64,000 nucleotides of DNA from Bog-950 sp044228435 (lineage in GTDB: Bacteria > Bacteroidota > Bacteroidia > Chitinophagales > LD1): contig JBGAUW010000002.1 of assembly GCA_044228435.1 (NCBI GenBank), positions 186,001 through 250,000 of the forward strand, read 5' to 3'. A program made the translations under genes and the position numbers. The stretch's first letter is position 1. Each line of letters begins with the position of its first letter. Positions 24,650 through 32,855 of the stretch are shown here, in pieces. The notes beneath the pieces were generated by a model. The model worked only from the letters and a program-made list of their open reading frames with translations, ran no database searches and was not told the DNA's origin.

Positions 24650-25315
24650 ATGCTTGCTGTGAATAACAATTTTGAAATTTACCTGCGTCCTACGCAGTTT
24701 ATTGATTCCGACAACCCGAAAGTGATAGAATATGCGCATGCCAAAACAAGTGCTGCTAAAACCGACCAGCAAAAGGTAGTTGATTTATACCTGGCTGTAC
24801 GCGACGAAATTTTGTACAACCCATACAACCTTATTTTAGTGCCCGAAGAAATTTCGGCCTCTAAAACGTTAGAGCGGGGCACGGGCTATTGCATCGAAAA
24901 ATCGTTGCTGCTTTGCGCCGTGGGCCGTGTATGGGGTATTCCTTCGCGCCTTGGCTTTTCTATTGTGCAAAATCACTTAAGCACCAAAAAGTTTGTTGAT
25001 ATGCTAAGGACCGACAAGTTCGTTTTTCACGGCTACAATGAGTTTTGGTTGGATAACCGATGGATTAAATGCACCCCTGCCTTCAATAAAAGTCTTTGCG
25101 AAAAATTTGGCACCAACGCCCTCGATTTTGATGGCCAGCACGATTCCATTTTCCAGGAATACAACGGAGGCAAAAAATACATGAATTACCTGCATGAATA
25201 CGGGCAGTTTGATGATTTTCCATTCGATTTATTCGTAGCCGAACTAAAGGTGCACTACCCTCACTTATTCGACGAAAGCAACGCCCAAAATTTTGCCTGG
25301 GGCATTACAGAATGA
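24650..25315 (+). CDS. Transglutaminase-like domain protein
   Basis: Cytoplasmic protein with a transglutaminase/cysteine-protease-like core. The catalytic-type Cys81 lies in RGTGYCIEKSLLLCA and His127 in FHGYNEFWL. The third position, normally Asp in a WxxxD strand, reads RWIKCTPAFN, so the Asp is replaced. This CTPAFN form seems typical of a group of short (about 220 aa) relatives. The core sits at about 40-150, with a C-terminal helical tail. It is probably co-transcribed with the Cys/Met-rich membrane protein 3 bases upstream. Activity is uncertain because of the altered triad. Confidence 0.75.
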   Translation: MLAVNNNFEIYLRPTQFIDSDNPKVIEYAHAKTSAAKTDQQKVVDLYLAVRDEILYNPYNLILVPEEISASKTLERGTGYCIEKSLLLCAVGRVWGIPSRLGFSIVQNHLSTKKFVDMLRTDKFVFHGYNEFWLDNRWIKCTPAFNKSLCEKFGTNALDFDGQHDSIFQEYNGGKKYMNYLHEYGQFDDFPFDLFVAELKVHYPHLFDESNAQNFAWGITE

Positions 25316-25365
25316 TTGTTGATTATTTAATAAAAACTTTTTAAGGCGTAATTTCTGCGCTGCAT

Positions 25366-25373
25366 TATTTTCG
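25366..25373 (+). promoter_or_regulatory. Putative -7 promoter element
   Basis: TATTTTCG (7 of 8 to TAnnTTTG) followed by CGCCC, 44 bases before the aminotransferase start. It has the same TATTTTCGCG context as the element at 13-20. Confidence 0.45.
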
Positions 25374-25417
25374 CGCCCGAAACAGAACCCCGTTTACAAC
25401 CTATAACTATTCTAAAA

Positions 25418-26635
25418 ATGTCGCAAGCTACCGCCACTATGAACCACCTCTCCGACCGTATTAACAACATGCAGGAATCTGCAACTATCAAAATGAGCAA
25501 AATGAGCCGCGAACTGAAGGCTCAGGGCCACGATATTATTGACCTTAGCCTGGGCGAACCAGATTTTGATACCCCGCAATACATAAAAGAGGCAGCTAAA
25601 ACAGCGATTGACCAGGGCTATACCAAATATACCCCGGTTCCGGGTTATGCCGAGCTGCGTAAAGCTATAGTGCAAAAATTTAAGCGCGATAATAATCTGG
25701 ATTATACCATTGACCAGATTGTGGTGTCTACAGGTGCCAAGCAATCGATTGCTAACGTGGTTTTAAGCTTAATAAATCCCGGCGAAGAAGTATTACTGCC
25801 GGCTCCTTATTGGGTTAGCTACGCCGCTATTGCCGAATTAGCTGAAGGGAGGTGTATTGAAATACCAACCACCATTGAATCGAACTTTAAAGTTACAGCC
25901 GCTTTATTGGAACAATACATTACCGATAAAACAAAACTGATTATCTTCTCATCGCCCTGCAACCCTACCGGCTCGGTGTTTTCTAAGGCCGAACTGGAAG
26001 CTATTGCCAACGTACTTAAAAAGCACCCGAACGTGTTTGTGCTTTGCGACGAAATTTACGAGTACATAAACTTTACCGGCCATAAGCATACCAGCCTTGC
26101 CGAGTTTGCCGATATTAAGGAACAGGTAATTACCGTTAATGGTTTTAGCAAAGGCTTTGCAATGACCGGCTGGCGCTTGGGCTACATAGGTGCCCCTACA
26201 TGGATTGCCAAGGCCTGCGATAAAATGCAGGGCCAGTTTACCTCTGCCCCTTGCTCTATAAGCCAAAAGGCCGGCGAGGCAGCTTTGTTGGGCGACCAAA
26301 CGCCTACCGTTGAAATGGTGAAGGAGTTCAAAAAACGCCGCGACCTGGTATATGCGGCCCTTAAAGAAGTACCGGGCCTTAAAGTAAACTTACCCGAAGG
26401 TGCCTTTTATTTCTTTTTTGATGTAAGCGCATACTTTGGTAAAACGTTTAACGGCACGGCACTTAACACCCCGGAAGACATTTCTCTGTTCCTGCTACAG
26501 GAAGGTAAAATTGCACTGGTAAGCGGCGAAAGCTTTGGCGATAAAAACTGCCTGCGTATGAGCTACGCTACCAGCGAAGATAAGTTGACCGAGGCCTGCA
26601 AACGCATTAAAGCATCCTTCGAGAAACTGGTTTAA
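25418..26635 (+). CDS. aspC: Class I pyridoxal-phosphate aminotransferase (aspartate type)
   Basis: PLP enzyme moving the amino group of aspartate (and perhaps related amino acids) to 2-oxoglutarate. Seen are SLGEPDFDTP (44-53), YTPVPGYAELRKAI, SSPCNPTG (178-185, Asn182 contacting PLP), CDEIYE (Asp211) and the Schiff-base lysine Lys245 in NGFSKGFAMTGWRLGY. A C-terminal Arg in CLRMSYATS would bind the substrate carboxylate. The length of 405 aa fits subgroup I-gamma aspartate aminotransferases. An ATG 21 bases downstream (MNHLSDRI) is an equally possible start. The exact substrate is inferred from family resemblance. Confidence 0.88.
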   Translation: MSQATATMNHLSDRINNMQESATIKMSKMSRELKAQGHDIIDLSLGEPDFDTPQYIKEAAKTAIDQGYTKYTPVPGYAELRKAIVQKFKRDNNLDYTIDQIVVSTGAKQSIANVVLSLINPGEEVLLPAPYWVSYAAIAELAEGRCIEIPTTIESNFKVTAALLEQYITDKTKLIIFSSPCNPTGSVFSKAELEAIANVLKKHPNVFVLCDEIYEYINFTGHKHTSLAEFADIKEQVITVNGFSKGFAMTGWRLGYIGAPTWIAKACDKMQGQFTSAPCSISQKAGEAALLGDQTPTVEMVKEFKKRRDLVYAALKEVPGLKVNLPEGAFYFFFDVSAYFGKTFNGTALNTPEDISLFLLQEGKIALVSGESFGDKNCLRMSYATSEDKLTEACKRIKASFEKLV

Positions 26636-26684
26636 GTTCTCACACCTTTAACAATTCACCTTTACATCATTTTTTTCTACGCCC

Positions 26685-27641
26685 ATGTCTGCAAAACTTA
26701 ACTTCTCCGACCTCTCAGTACTAATCATAGGCGATGTAATGGTCGATTACTACCTGTTTGGCGAGGTAAACCGAATTTCTCCAGAAGCACCTGTGCCTGT
26801 AGTAGAAATATCGGGTAAAGAATCGCGGCCGGGCGGTGCCGCCAATGTGGCCTTAAATATTTGTAAGCTGGGCGCAAAGCCTATTTTACTATCTATGGTT
26901 GGGCGCGACGTTACGGGCAACTCGCTGATAAAAATGCTGCACGATGCAGGTGTTAAAACCAACCACGTACTGCAAAACAAAAACAGGGTTACCACACTTA
27001 AAACGCGCGTGTTTGATGAAGACAAACAGGTAGTGCGTTTTGATGAAGAAGAGGTGGAAGATGTAAATGAAGCACAGGAAACCCTGCTTATAAAAGAATT
27101 TAAAAAGATTCTGGCAAACGAGAAGCCCGATATTATTGTAATACAGGATTACAACAAGGGTGTGCTTACCAAGTATTTTATAAAGCAAATATTACTGCTG
27201 GCCACTAAAAATGAAATACTGGTTGCGGTAGACCCTAAAGAGAGAAACTTTTTCGATTACCAGGCTATTGATTTGTTTAAACCAAACCTGCGCGAGTTTT
27301 CCGAGGCTATTGGCTATCGTATAAACTCTAAAAGCATCGATAGCCTGCGCAGCGGTGCCGAAGAATTACGCCGCAAAAACCGGTTTAAAAATTTAATGGT
27401 AACCCTGGGCAGCAGTGGTATATTTTGCTTTACGCGCGATGGAAGTTCTTTTATAGTACCGGCCAAAGCAATAAAAGCAGCCGATGTATCAGGCGCGGGC
27501 GATACGGCTATAAGTATAGCGGCCCTTGCTTTTGCGCAAAAAATGCCTTTAAAAGAAGTTGCCCAACTTTCAAACAAAGGGGCTGCCGCCGTTTGCAAAA
27601 AAGTGGGGGTAACTCCTATTTCGCTCAAAGAACTCAAATAA
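26685..27641 (+). CDS. hldA: D-glycero-beta-D-manno-heptose-7-phosphate kinase
   Basis: PfkB-family sugar kinase resembling the kinase half of HldE/RfaE, which makes heptose-1,7-bisphosphate for ADP-heptose and lipopolysaccharide core. Characteristic residues are GDVMVDYYLFGEVNRISPEAPVPVV in pieces from residue 16, RPGGAANVA (48-56), and the anion hole plus catalytic base DVSGAGDT (Asp273). At 318 aa it is the kinase alone, with no cytidylyltransferase half, so the partner enzyme must be elsewhere. A strong terminator follows 30 bases after the stop. The ISPEAPVPVV signature supports heptose rather than ribokinase-type substrate. Confidence 0.85.
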   Translation: MSAKLNFSDLSVLIIGDVMVDYYLFGEVNRISPEAPVPVVEISGKESRPGGAANVALNICKLGAKPILLSMVGRDVTGNSLIKMLHDAGVKTNHVLQNKNRVTTLKTRVFDEDKQVVRFDEEEVEDVNEAQETLLIKEFKKILANEKPDIIVIQDYNKGVLTKYFIKQILLLATKNEILVAVDPKERNFFDYQAIDLFKPNLREFSEAIGYRINSKSIDSLRSGAEELRRKNRFKNLMVTLGSSGIFCFTRDGSSFIVPAKAIKAADVSGAGDTAISIAALAFAQKMPLKEVAQLSNKGAAAVCKKVGVTPISLKELK

Positions 27642-27670
27642 CGCCCTAATTAACACTTCAATTTATAAAA

Positions 27671-27702
27671 TGCCACCGGTTAATCTCGGTGGCATTTTTT
27701 TT
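27671..27702 (+). terminator. Intrinsic terminator after hldA
   Basis: TGCCACCG/CGGTGGCA stem (27671-27678 and 27687-27694) with an 8-base loop, followed by eight Ts. An A-run before the stem could make it work in both directions. Confidence 0.9.
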
Positions 27703-27804
27703 GCACCTCCCTATCTATCCCACATTAGTTAACCGGAGCAACCGGTGTATATGTTTAAACATTAATTAATTAACAACCGGTATCGGTTCTTTAAAATCTG
27801 TGTT

Positions 27805-28203
27805 ATGGCTGATATAAATCAAAAAGACACAATTGAACTTTTAGCACAGGCTAAAAAGTTTTGCAGCGGCATTGATGCCTGTATTGAAACGTTAGGACTT
27901 AATAAGCGAAAGGTTGTAGCGTTTAAAAATGATGTACAGGTGCTGGCTCATTTAGTGGAAGATAACCACGCGTTTACCCAGGATTTTATTTCCTACAATT
28001 TCATTTGCGTGCGTGGCGGCCTTACAGCCCTTATGGCAGAGTGTACTTTAAGCCCCGGATACACACACGAAATAGGAAATAAACTGGGCATCCAGTTCCC
28101 TTTAAATAATACAGCAGGCCTTAAAACAGAGTTTAAGGTGAAATGGAGCAACCCTATAACCGATATACGCGATTTAATTGGAACAAAATTAGTAAGCAAG
28201 TAA
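27805..28203 (+). CDS. Hypothetical 132-aa protein
   Basis: Not recognised. It is cytoplasmic and has no signal or membrane segment. The N-terminal half is helical (DTIELLAQAKKFCSGIDACIETLGL) and the second half mixed (ICVRGGLTALMAE, then TEFKVKWSNPITDIRDLIG). Two cysteines in CSGIDAC could form a pair. It is preceded by AT-rich palindromes (TGTTTAAACA, TTAATTAATTAA) in its 163-base upstream gap and followed after 19 bases by a small zinc-finger-like gene, so the two probably form an operon. Confidence 0.6.
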   Translation: MADINQKDTIELLAQAKKFCSGIDACIETLGLNKRKVVAFKNDVQVLAHLVEDNHAFTQDFISYNFICVRGGLTALMAECTLSPGYTHEIGNKLGIQFPLNNTAGLKTEFKVKWSNPITDIRDLIGTKLVSK

Positions 28204-28222
28204 TAATAAAACACACTACACC

Positions 28223-28423
28223 ATGAAAAAGAAAGCTACCTACAACCTACAGCTGGCCCTTATAATTAACACTACCAGAGAGCGTTGCTACTGGTGCGGC
28301 CAGGGTTTAAGACAGTGTGGAATGTGCAAAGGAACGGGGAAATATCGGGGCGAAAAATGTACAGCCTGCCTGCAAAGTGGGTGGATGTGCCCCACCCATG
28401 AAGGTGATTGGCCACGGCCTTAA
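28223..28423 (+). CDS. 66-aa DnaJ-type zinc-finger-like protein
   Basis: A small protein made almost entirely of Cys-x-x-Cys knuckles. Cys22/Cys25 (CYWCGQG) and Cys32/Cys35 (CGMCKGTG) match the CxxCxGxG unit of the DnaJ cysteine-rich domain; Cys46/Cys49 (CTACLQSG) and Cys56 with a nearby His59 make a third and partial fourth. It would bind one or two zinc ions. There is no J-domain or C-terminal substrate domain, so it is not a chaperone cofactor by itself. Co-transcription with the 132-aa gene 19 bases upstream is likely; function unknown. Confidence 0.6.
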   Translation: MKKKATYNLQLALIINTTRERCYWCGQGLRQCGMCKGTGKYRGEKCTACLQSGWMCPTHEGDWPRP

Positions 28424-28499
28424 AATTTATAGACAGCGCGGATTAGTGCAGTACGAATTTTATATCTCTTAAACAATCAGTTCAAACAAAATCAAATTT

Positions 28500-31400
28500 A
28501 TGAAAGCAGAAAATTTACTCTTAAAAAAAGCAAGTTTAGCGCTCATAGCTGTTATGCTATCGGGTGCTTCGGCATTTGCGGCAACGTTTACCGCTATCAC
28601 CTCAGGCACCTGGAGCGCATCTGCCACCTGGGCAGGCGGCACAGCTCCTTCGCCAAACATTAATGCAGACCAGATAATAATTAACAGTGGCGTTACCGTT
28701 ACCATGGATAACAACGTTAGTGTAGGTGGATTATTAGGCTCATTAGATGTTGAAGGAACATTAACTTCTGCATCTAACTTATCAATTACAGCCAACACGC
28801 TTGGTACTATTTCCGGCGCAGGTACTATTAATACCGGTAGCCTGGTATTGAATACCGGAAGTGCATTTACCTTTACAGGCTCAGCAACTGCCAATTCAGT
28901 TAGCAGCGCTATTTTAACGTTAAATCTGTTAGCCGATGTTACTGCTAACCAAACCCTCAGCCTAATGAGCGGAACGGTTACGCTTGGCTCGGGCAGCACA
29001 GTAGCTCTTGGCAACAATGGAACTGTAGTAATTGGCGGAGGCCTTTTAACTATGAATGGTGGTTCACTTAACTTAGGCAGCACTTACAATGTAAGCTACA
29101 CCAGCGGTGCAACAAGTACTGGCCTGGAACTTGGTGGAAACGGACTTAACAACATTACAGTAGATGTAGCATCGGGCAACAGCCTCAATCTGAGCTCAGA
29201 CCTTACTGTAGATGGCACCCTTACACTTACCAGCGGAACACTTGACCTGAATGGTAACGACCTTACCATTACCGGTAGCGGTAATATAGCAGCAAGCGGC
29301 AGCGGAACCATTTCATCAACTTCATCATCTAATATATCAATTGCATCAACCGGTGGCACTACTGGTTCGCTTAATTTTAGCGGCAATAACAGCGCAGTAA
29401 ATAACTTTACGGTAACTACGGGCAGCGGCACCAGTGCCAACATAGGTGGTAGCCTTACAGTTAACGGCACTCTTGCCCTTAGCAGCGGAACGTTAAACTT
29501 TAGCGGTAGCAGCCTTACCATCAATGGTGCAGTTACCGGTTCTGGTTCACTAAGCGGCAACTCTTCTTCTAATCTTACGGTAAATACTTCAGGTGGACTT
29601 TCTGGCTCACTTAATTTTGCAAGCGGCGGACAGGCGGTAAACAACTTTACCATCAACACCGGCAGCGGCAATTCGGTTACTCTGGGGTCTAACCTTACAG
29701 TAGGTGGCACGCTTAACCTAAACGGAGGTAGTGGGCTTAACTTTAACAACCAAACACTTACACTGGGTACAGGTAGCAGCATTACAGGCAGCGGTTCATT
29801 AACTGCTAATGCAGGTTCAAGCCTCGTTATCAATTCAACCGGCAGCAATGCTACCAGCATTGATATTACAGGTGGTGTATTGGGCAACCTTACTGTTAAC
29901 ACAGGCAGTGGCAACAACACTACCCTAAACAGCGATTTAACTATCAGCGGCACCCTAACTTTACAAAGCGGCACTTTAGCACTTAATGGTAACGACCTTA
30001 CCATTGCAACTACCGGCAGCGTAGCAGCCAGCGGTTCAGGTTCGGTTACTTCCACTTCGGGTTCTAACCTTGTTATTAATTCAACAGCAGGTACTACCGG
30101 CACTATTAACTTTAGCGGCAGCGGTAATGTGCTTAATAACCTTACAGTAAACACCGGTAGCGGTAGTAGCGCACAAATAAGCGGAACAGTTGCTGTAGAC
30201 GGCACCTTATCGCTTAACAGCGGAACCCTAAACTTTACAGGTGGTAGCTTAACCCTTAATGGCGGCGTTAGCGGCTCTGGTTCGTTAAGCGGAAGCTCTT
30301 CTTCTAATCTTACCATAAACACTACTGGTGGTGTTTCGGGCGGTCTTAATTTTGCAACCGGCGGACAAACTTTAAATAACTTTACTGTTAATGTAGGTAG
30401 CGGCAACTCCGTATCGCTTGCATCAAACCTTACTGTTAATGGCACATTAAACGTGGGTAGCGGAAGCACACTTAACTTCAACAATCAATCGTTAACTATT
30501 GGCACTGGTGGCAGCATTACCGGTAGCGGTAGTTTAACTGCTAACGGCAGTTCAAGCCTGGTTATCAATGCAACCGGCGGAAGCTCTACAGGTATCAACA
30601 TCATGGGCGGTGTTCTGGGTAACTTAACTGTAAACAACGGCAATAGTGGTAGCTCTACCTTAAACAGCGATTTAACTATCACAGGTACACTTAACCTGCA
30701 AAGCGGTTCTCTTGTTCTAAACAATAAGGATTTAACTGTTACCGGCAGCGTAGCTGGTTCGGGTTCAGGCAATATATCTTCAACATCGGGCTCTAACCTT
30801 ACTATTAACACAACTTCTAATACTTCGCTAAGCTTTGCTTCAACCGGTTCAACCGTAGGCAACTTTAACGTGGGCACAGGCAGCGGCCATTCATTATCGT
30901 TAGGTTCAGACCTTACTGTAAATGGCACACTTAACTTTACCAGCGGAACTATTACTACCAACGGCAACGGTTTAGAAATTGCTACAGGCGGTTCTATCAC
31001 CGGAGCAAGCTCATCTTCGTATGTAATTACAGGGGCTAACGGCCACCTTGGTTTACAGTTAACTGCAGGTAACTCAACAGCAACTACTTTCCATGTAGGC
31101 ACTTCATCTAACTACACTCCTACTACCGTTCAGCTTAACTCTGGTTCGGCAAGTGGTGGTGTTGATGTAGCAGTAGCAAGCAATGTAATGGCAAACGGAA
31201 CTACAGGTTCAGATATTTCTACTACTGAATCAGTGGTAGATGCTACTTATTTTGTTAGCTCAGATATTACCAGCAACTTAAACTTAAACCTGGGTGTAAC
31301 TTGGTCAACCAATATGGAAGTAAATGGCTTTAACCGTTCAGCAGCTTACATTTCACACTACACCAACGGCAGCTGGGATGCAAGCACTGCAGTAGCGGCA

Positions 31401-31751
31401 ACAGCTTCGGGCAGCGGCACTTTCACCATTACTCGCAACAACATTACTTCGCTTAGCCCGTTTGCAGTGTTCGATCAAAACACAACTACTGCAGTAACTG
31501 AAATTGCTAAAGATATTCAGTTTGAAGTTTACCCTAACCCGGCATCAACCAACCTGTTATTGAAGAATGTAGGCACATCTACCGATGTAATGAATGTAGA
31601 TGTTACAAACATGATTGGTCAAACAGTAGCTACTTATCGCTTAACTAATACCGATTTAACAATACCGGTAAGTAACTTATTTAACGGCAACTACTTTATC
31701 CGCATCTACAACAACAAAACAAGCGTAGTTAAAAAATTCACCAAAATCTAA
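28500..31751 (+). CDS. Repetitive secreted adhesin-like protein with T9SS sorting domain
   Basis: 1083-aa extracellular protein. Signal peptide (1-27), then a Trp-rich opening (SGTWSASATWAGGTAPSPN) common at the start of Bacteroidota surface proteins. A long Ser/Gly/Thr/Asn-rich beta-repeat region (about 100-870) is built on units such as NLTVNTGSG, DLTVNGTLTL, SGTLNFNG and GSITGSGSL. A three-unit block repeats with a period of about 244 aa (734 bases; for example near 29262, 29996 and 30728). This is the composition of a right-handed beta-helix or solenoid. The end (FEVYPNPAS to KFTKI, about 1007-1083) is a T9SS type A sorting domain. Likely role is surface adhesion or matrix; no enzymatic motif seen. 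Confidence 0.82.
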   Translation: MKAENLLLKKASLALIAVMLSGASAFAATFTAITSGTWSASATWAGGTAPSPNINADQIIINSGVTVTMDNNVSVGGLLGSLDVEGTLTSASNLSITANTLGTISGAGTINTGSLVLNTGSAFTFTGSATANSVSSAILTLNLLADVTANQTLSLMSGTVTLGSGSTVALGNNGTVVIGGGLLTMNGGSLNLGSTYNVSYTSGATSTGLELGGNGLNNITVDVASGNSLNLSSDLTVDGTLTLTSGTLDLNGNDLTITGSGNIAASGSGTISSTSSSNISIASTGGTTGSLNFSGNNSAVNNFTVTTGSGTSANIGGSLTVNGTLALSSGTLNFSGSSLTINGAVTGSGSLSGNSSSNLTVNTSGGLSGSLNFASGGQAVNNFTINTGSGNSVTLGSNLTVGGTLNLNGGSGLNFNNQTLTLGTGSSITGSGSLTANAGSSLVINSTGSNATSIDITGGVLGNLTVNTGSGNNTTLNSDLTISGTLTLQSGTLALNGNDLTIATTGSVAASGSGSVTSTSGSNLVINSTAGTTGTINFSGSGNVLNNLTVNTGSGSSAQISGTVAVDGTLSLNSGTLNFTGGSLTLNGGVSGSGSLSGSSSSNLTINTTGGVSGGLNFATGGQTLNNFTVNVGSGNSVSLASNLTVNGTLNVGSGSTLNFNNQSLTIGTGGSITGSGSLTANGSSSLVINATGGSSTGINIMGGVLGNLTVNNGNSGSSTLNSDLTITGTLNLQSGSLVLNNKDLTVTGSVAGSGSGNISSTSGSNLTINTTSNTSLSFASTGSTVGNFNVGTGSGHSLSLGSDLTVNGTLNFTSGTITTNGNGLEIATGGSITGASSSSYVITGANGHLGLQLTAGNSTATTFHVGTSSNYTPTTVQLNSGSASGGVDVAVASNVMANGTTGSDISTTESVVDATYFVSSDITSNLNLNLGVTWSTNMEVNGFNRSAAYISHYTNGSWDASTAVAATASGSGTFTITRNNITSLSPFAVFDQNTTTAVTEIAKDIQFEVYPNPASTNLLLKNVGTSTDVMNVDVTNMIGQTVATYRLTNTDLTIPVSNLFNGNYFIRIYNNKTSVVKKFTKI
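29262..30740 (+). repeat. About 734-bp super-repeat inside the adhesin gene
   Basis: Matching landmarks (the AACGACCTTACCATT and ACCGGCAGCGTAGC type segments) recur at about 29262, 29996 and 30728. This gives two full copies plus a partial third of a block of three beta-repeat units. The copies differ mainly at synonymous or conservative positions. Confidence 0.6.
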
Positions 31752-31778
31752 TTGGGGAATTTAATAGCAAAAATGGGG

Positions 31779-31805
31779 AAGGCTGTCGCAAGACAGCCTT
31801 TTCTG
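31779..31805 (+). terminator. Intrinsic terminator after the adhesin
   Basis: AAGGCTGTC-GCAA-GACAGCCTT: a perfect 9-base stem closed by a GNRA tetraloop and followed by TTTCTGTTT. It lies 28 bases after the stop codon. Confidence 0.85.
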
Positions 31806-31853
31806 TTTATTGGCAACAAGTTTGAACATATAGTTTAACTAAATCTAAATTTT

Positions 31854-32315
31854 ATGACCAGAACAACTGATATAATTCTATCGAAAAAATACGAGGCTCT
31901 TAAACCCATTAAAGTGTTATTAGCCGGCGTAGGTGCCACAGCAGTAATGACAGCCTTTATGTTAATTGCCCCATACATTGGCCTGAGCGATATGAATGCC
32001 GGCGAATTGCTGGGTTCCTTTATGGGCGATAGCCAGGCTTTAGGCTGGACCTTGCACTTTGTAATAGGTATTATAATGGCCTTTATTTATGTGCAATTTT
32101 TTAACCACACGTTACCTGTTATAAATGATACATTCCGCGGTATGCTTTATGGTATTATCGTATTTGTAATGTCGCAAATAACTTTTACGCTAATTAACCT
32201 TACCGGCTTTTTAACCTGGGACCAAAAAGAAGGGATGGCGTTAATGGTTTTTGGCAACTGCCTGGCGGGTATGATTTATGGAGCTGTGTTGGGGTCTTTC
32301 TTTAAAAATAAATAA
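31854..32315 (+). CDS. Four-helix membrane protein (DUF6789-like)
   Basis: 153-aa inner-membrane protein with four hydrophobic segments (about 20-42, 62-83, 93-115 and 128-150). The first helix contains VGATAVMTAFMLIAP and the last NCLAGMIYGAVLGSFF, patterns I associate with DUF6789-type proteins. It begins just after the adhesin terminator and probably has its own promoter. No transport or enzymatic motif is visible. Confidence 0.6.
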   Translation: MTRTTDIILSKKYEALKPIKVLLAGVGATAVMTAFMLIAPYIGLSDMNAGELLGSFMGDSQALGWTLHFVIGIIMAFIYVQFFNHTLPVINDTFRGMLYGIIVFVMSQITFTLINLTGFLTWDQKEGMALMVFGNCLAGMIYGAVLGSFFKNK

Positions 32316-32428
32316 CCCCCTTAGCGTTCTTGCATTTCTATTATTAGAAAATAAAAGTTATATGAAAAATAGTTGGCAATTGCTTTTGTGTTGCCTATCT
32401 TCATGCATACAACCGGTCAAGTAAATAT

Positions 32429-32839
32429 ATGCCTGAAAAACTATTACATATCTTATTGGTTGACGATAGCGATGAGGACAATGAGTTTCATGAGATCGCA
32501 ATAAAACAGAGCGGCCTTGCGCGCAACGTAACAACAATTACCAGCGCCGAGGCCGCTCTGTCATTTTTAGAGCACAGTACATCCGATTTACCCGACCTTA
32601 TTTTTTTAGATGCTATGATGCCCCGTATAAATGGATTTGAACTGATTGGAAAAATCAATGACCTGTTGACACAAAAAAATATTGAACCGAATGAATTTCC
32701 GGCCATTTACTTGCTTAGCGGCAGCTACAATCCGGAAATGGATAGAGTATTACAAAACAAACAATACGCAGCTTTAGTAAAGGGTTATAGGATAAAACCA
32801 TTAACTGCTGCTATGGTAACTGCCATTGCAGATAAATAA
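32429..32839 (+). CDS. Stand-alone CheY/Rcp1-like response regulator
   Basis: Receiver domain only, 136 aa. Acidic pocket VDDSDED (Asp12, Asp13), phospho-acceptor Asp61 in LIFLDAMMP, a Ser at the Thr position in LLSGSYNP and Lys in YRIKPLT. This matches the single-domain regulators encoded next to phytochrome-type kinases. It lies 16 bases before the histidine kinase, and its paralogue follows that kinase, sharing the NEFHEI and [GF]xRIKPLT segments. Confidence 0.85.
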   Translation: MPEKLLHILLVDDSDEDNEFHEIAIKQSGLARNVTTITSAEAALSFLEHSTSDLPDLIFLDAMMPRINGFELIGKINDLLTQKNIEPNEFPAIYLLSGSYNPEMDRVLQNKQYAALVKGYRIKPLTAAMVTAIADK

Positions 32840-32855
32840 ACCTTAACAGGCGCCT

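Noticed and set aside
28800..31100. Possible CRISPR-like regular repeats
   Set aside because: The repeats are protein-coding, in frame, diverged and have no uniform spacers.
28469..31102. Three long reverse-strand open frames (204, 462 and 205 codons) opposite the adhesin
   Set aside because: They arise from the Ser/Gly/Thr/Asn codon bias of the repeat on the plus strand. The translations are monotonous Leu/Pro/Val with no start signals or domains.
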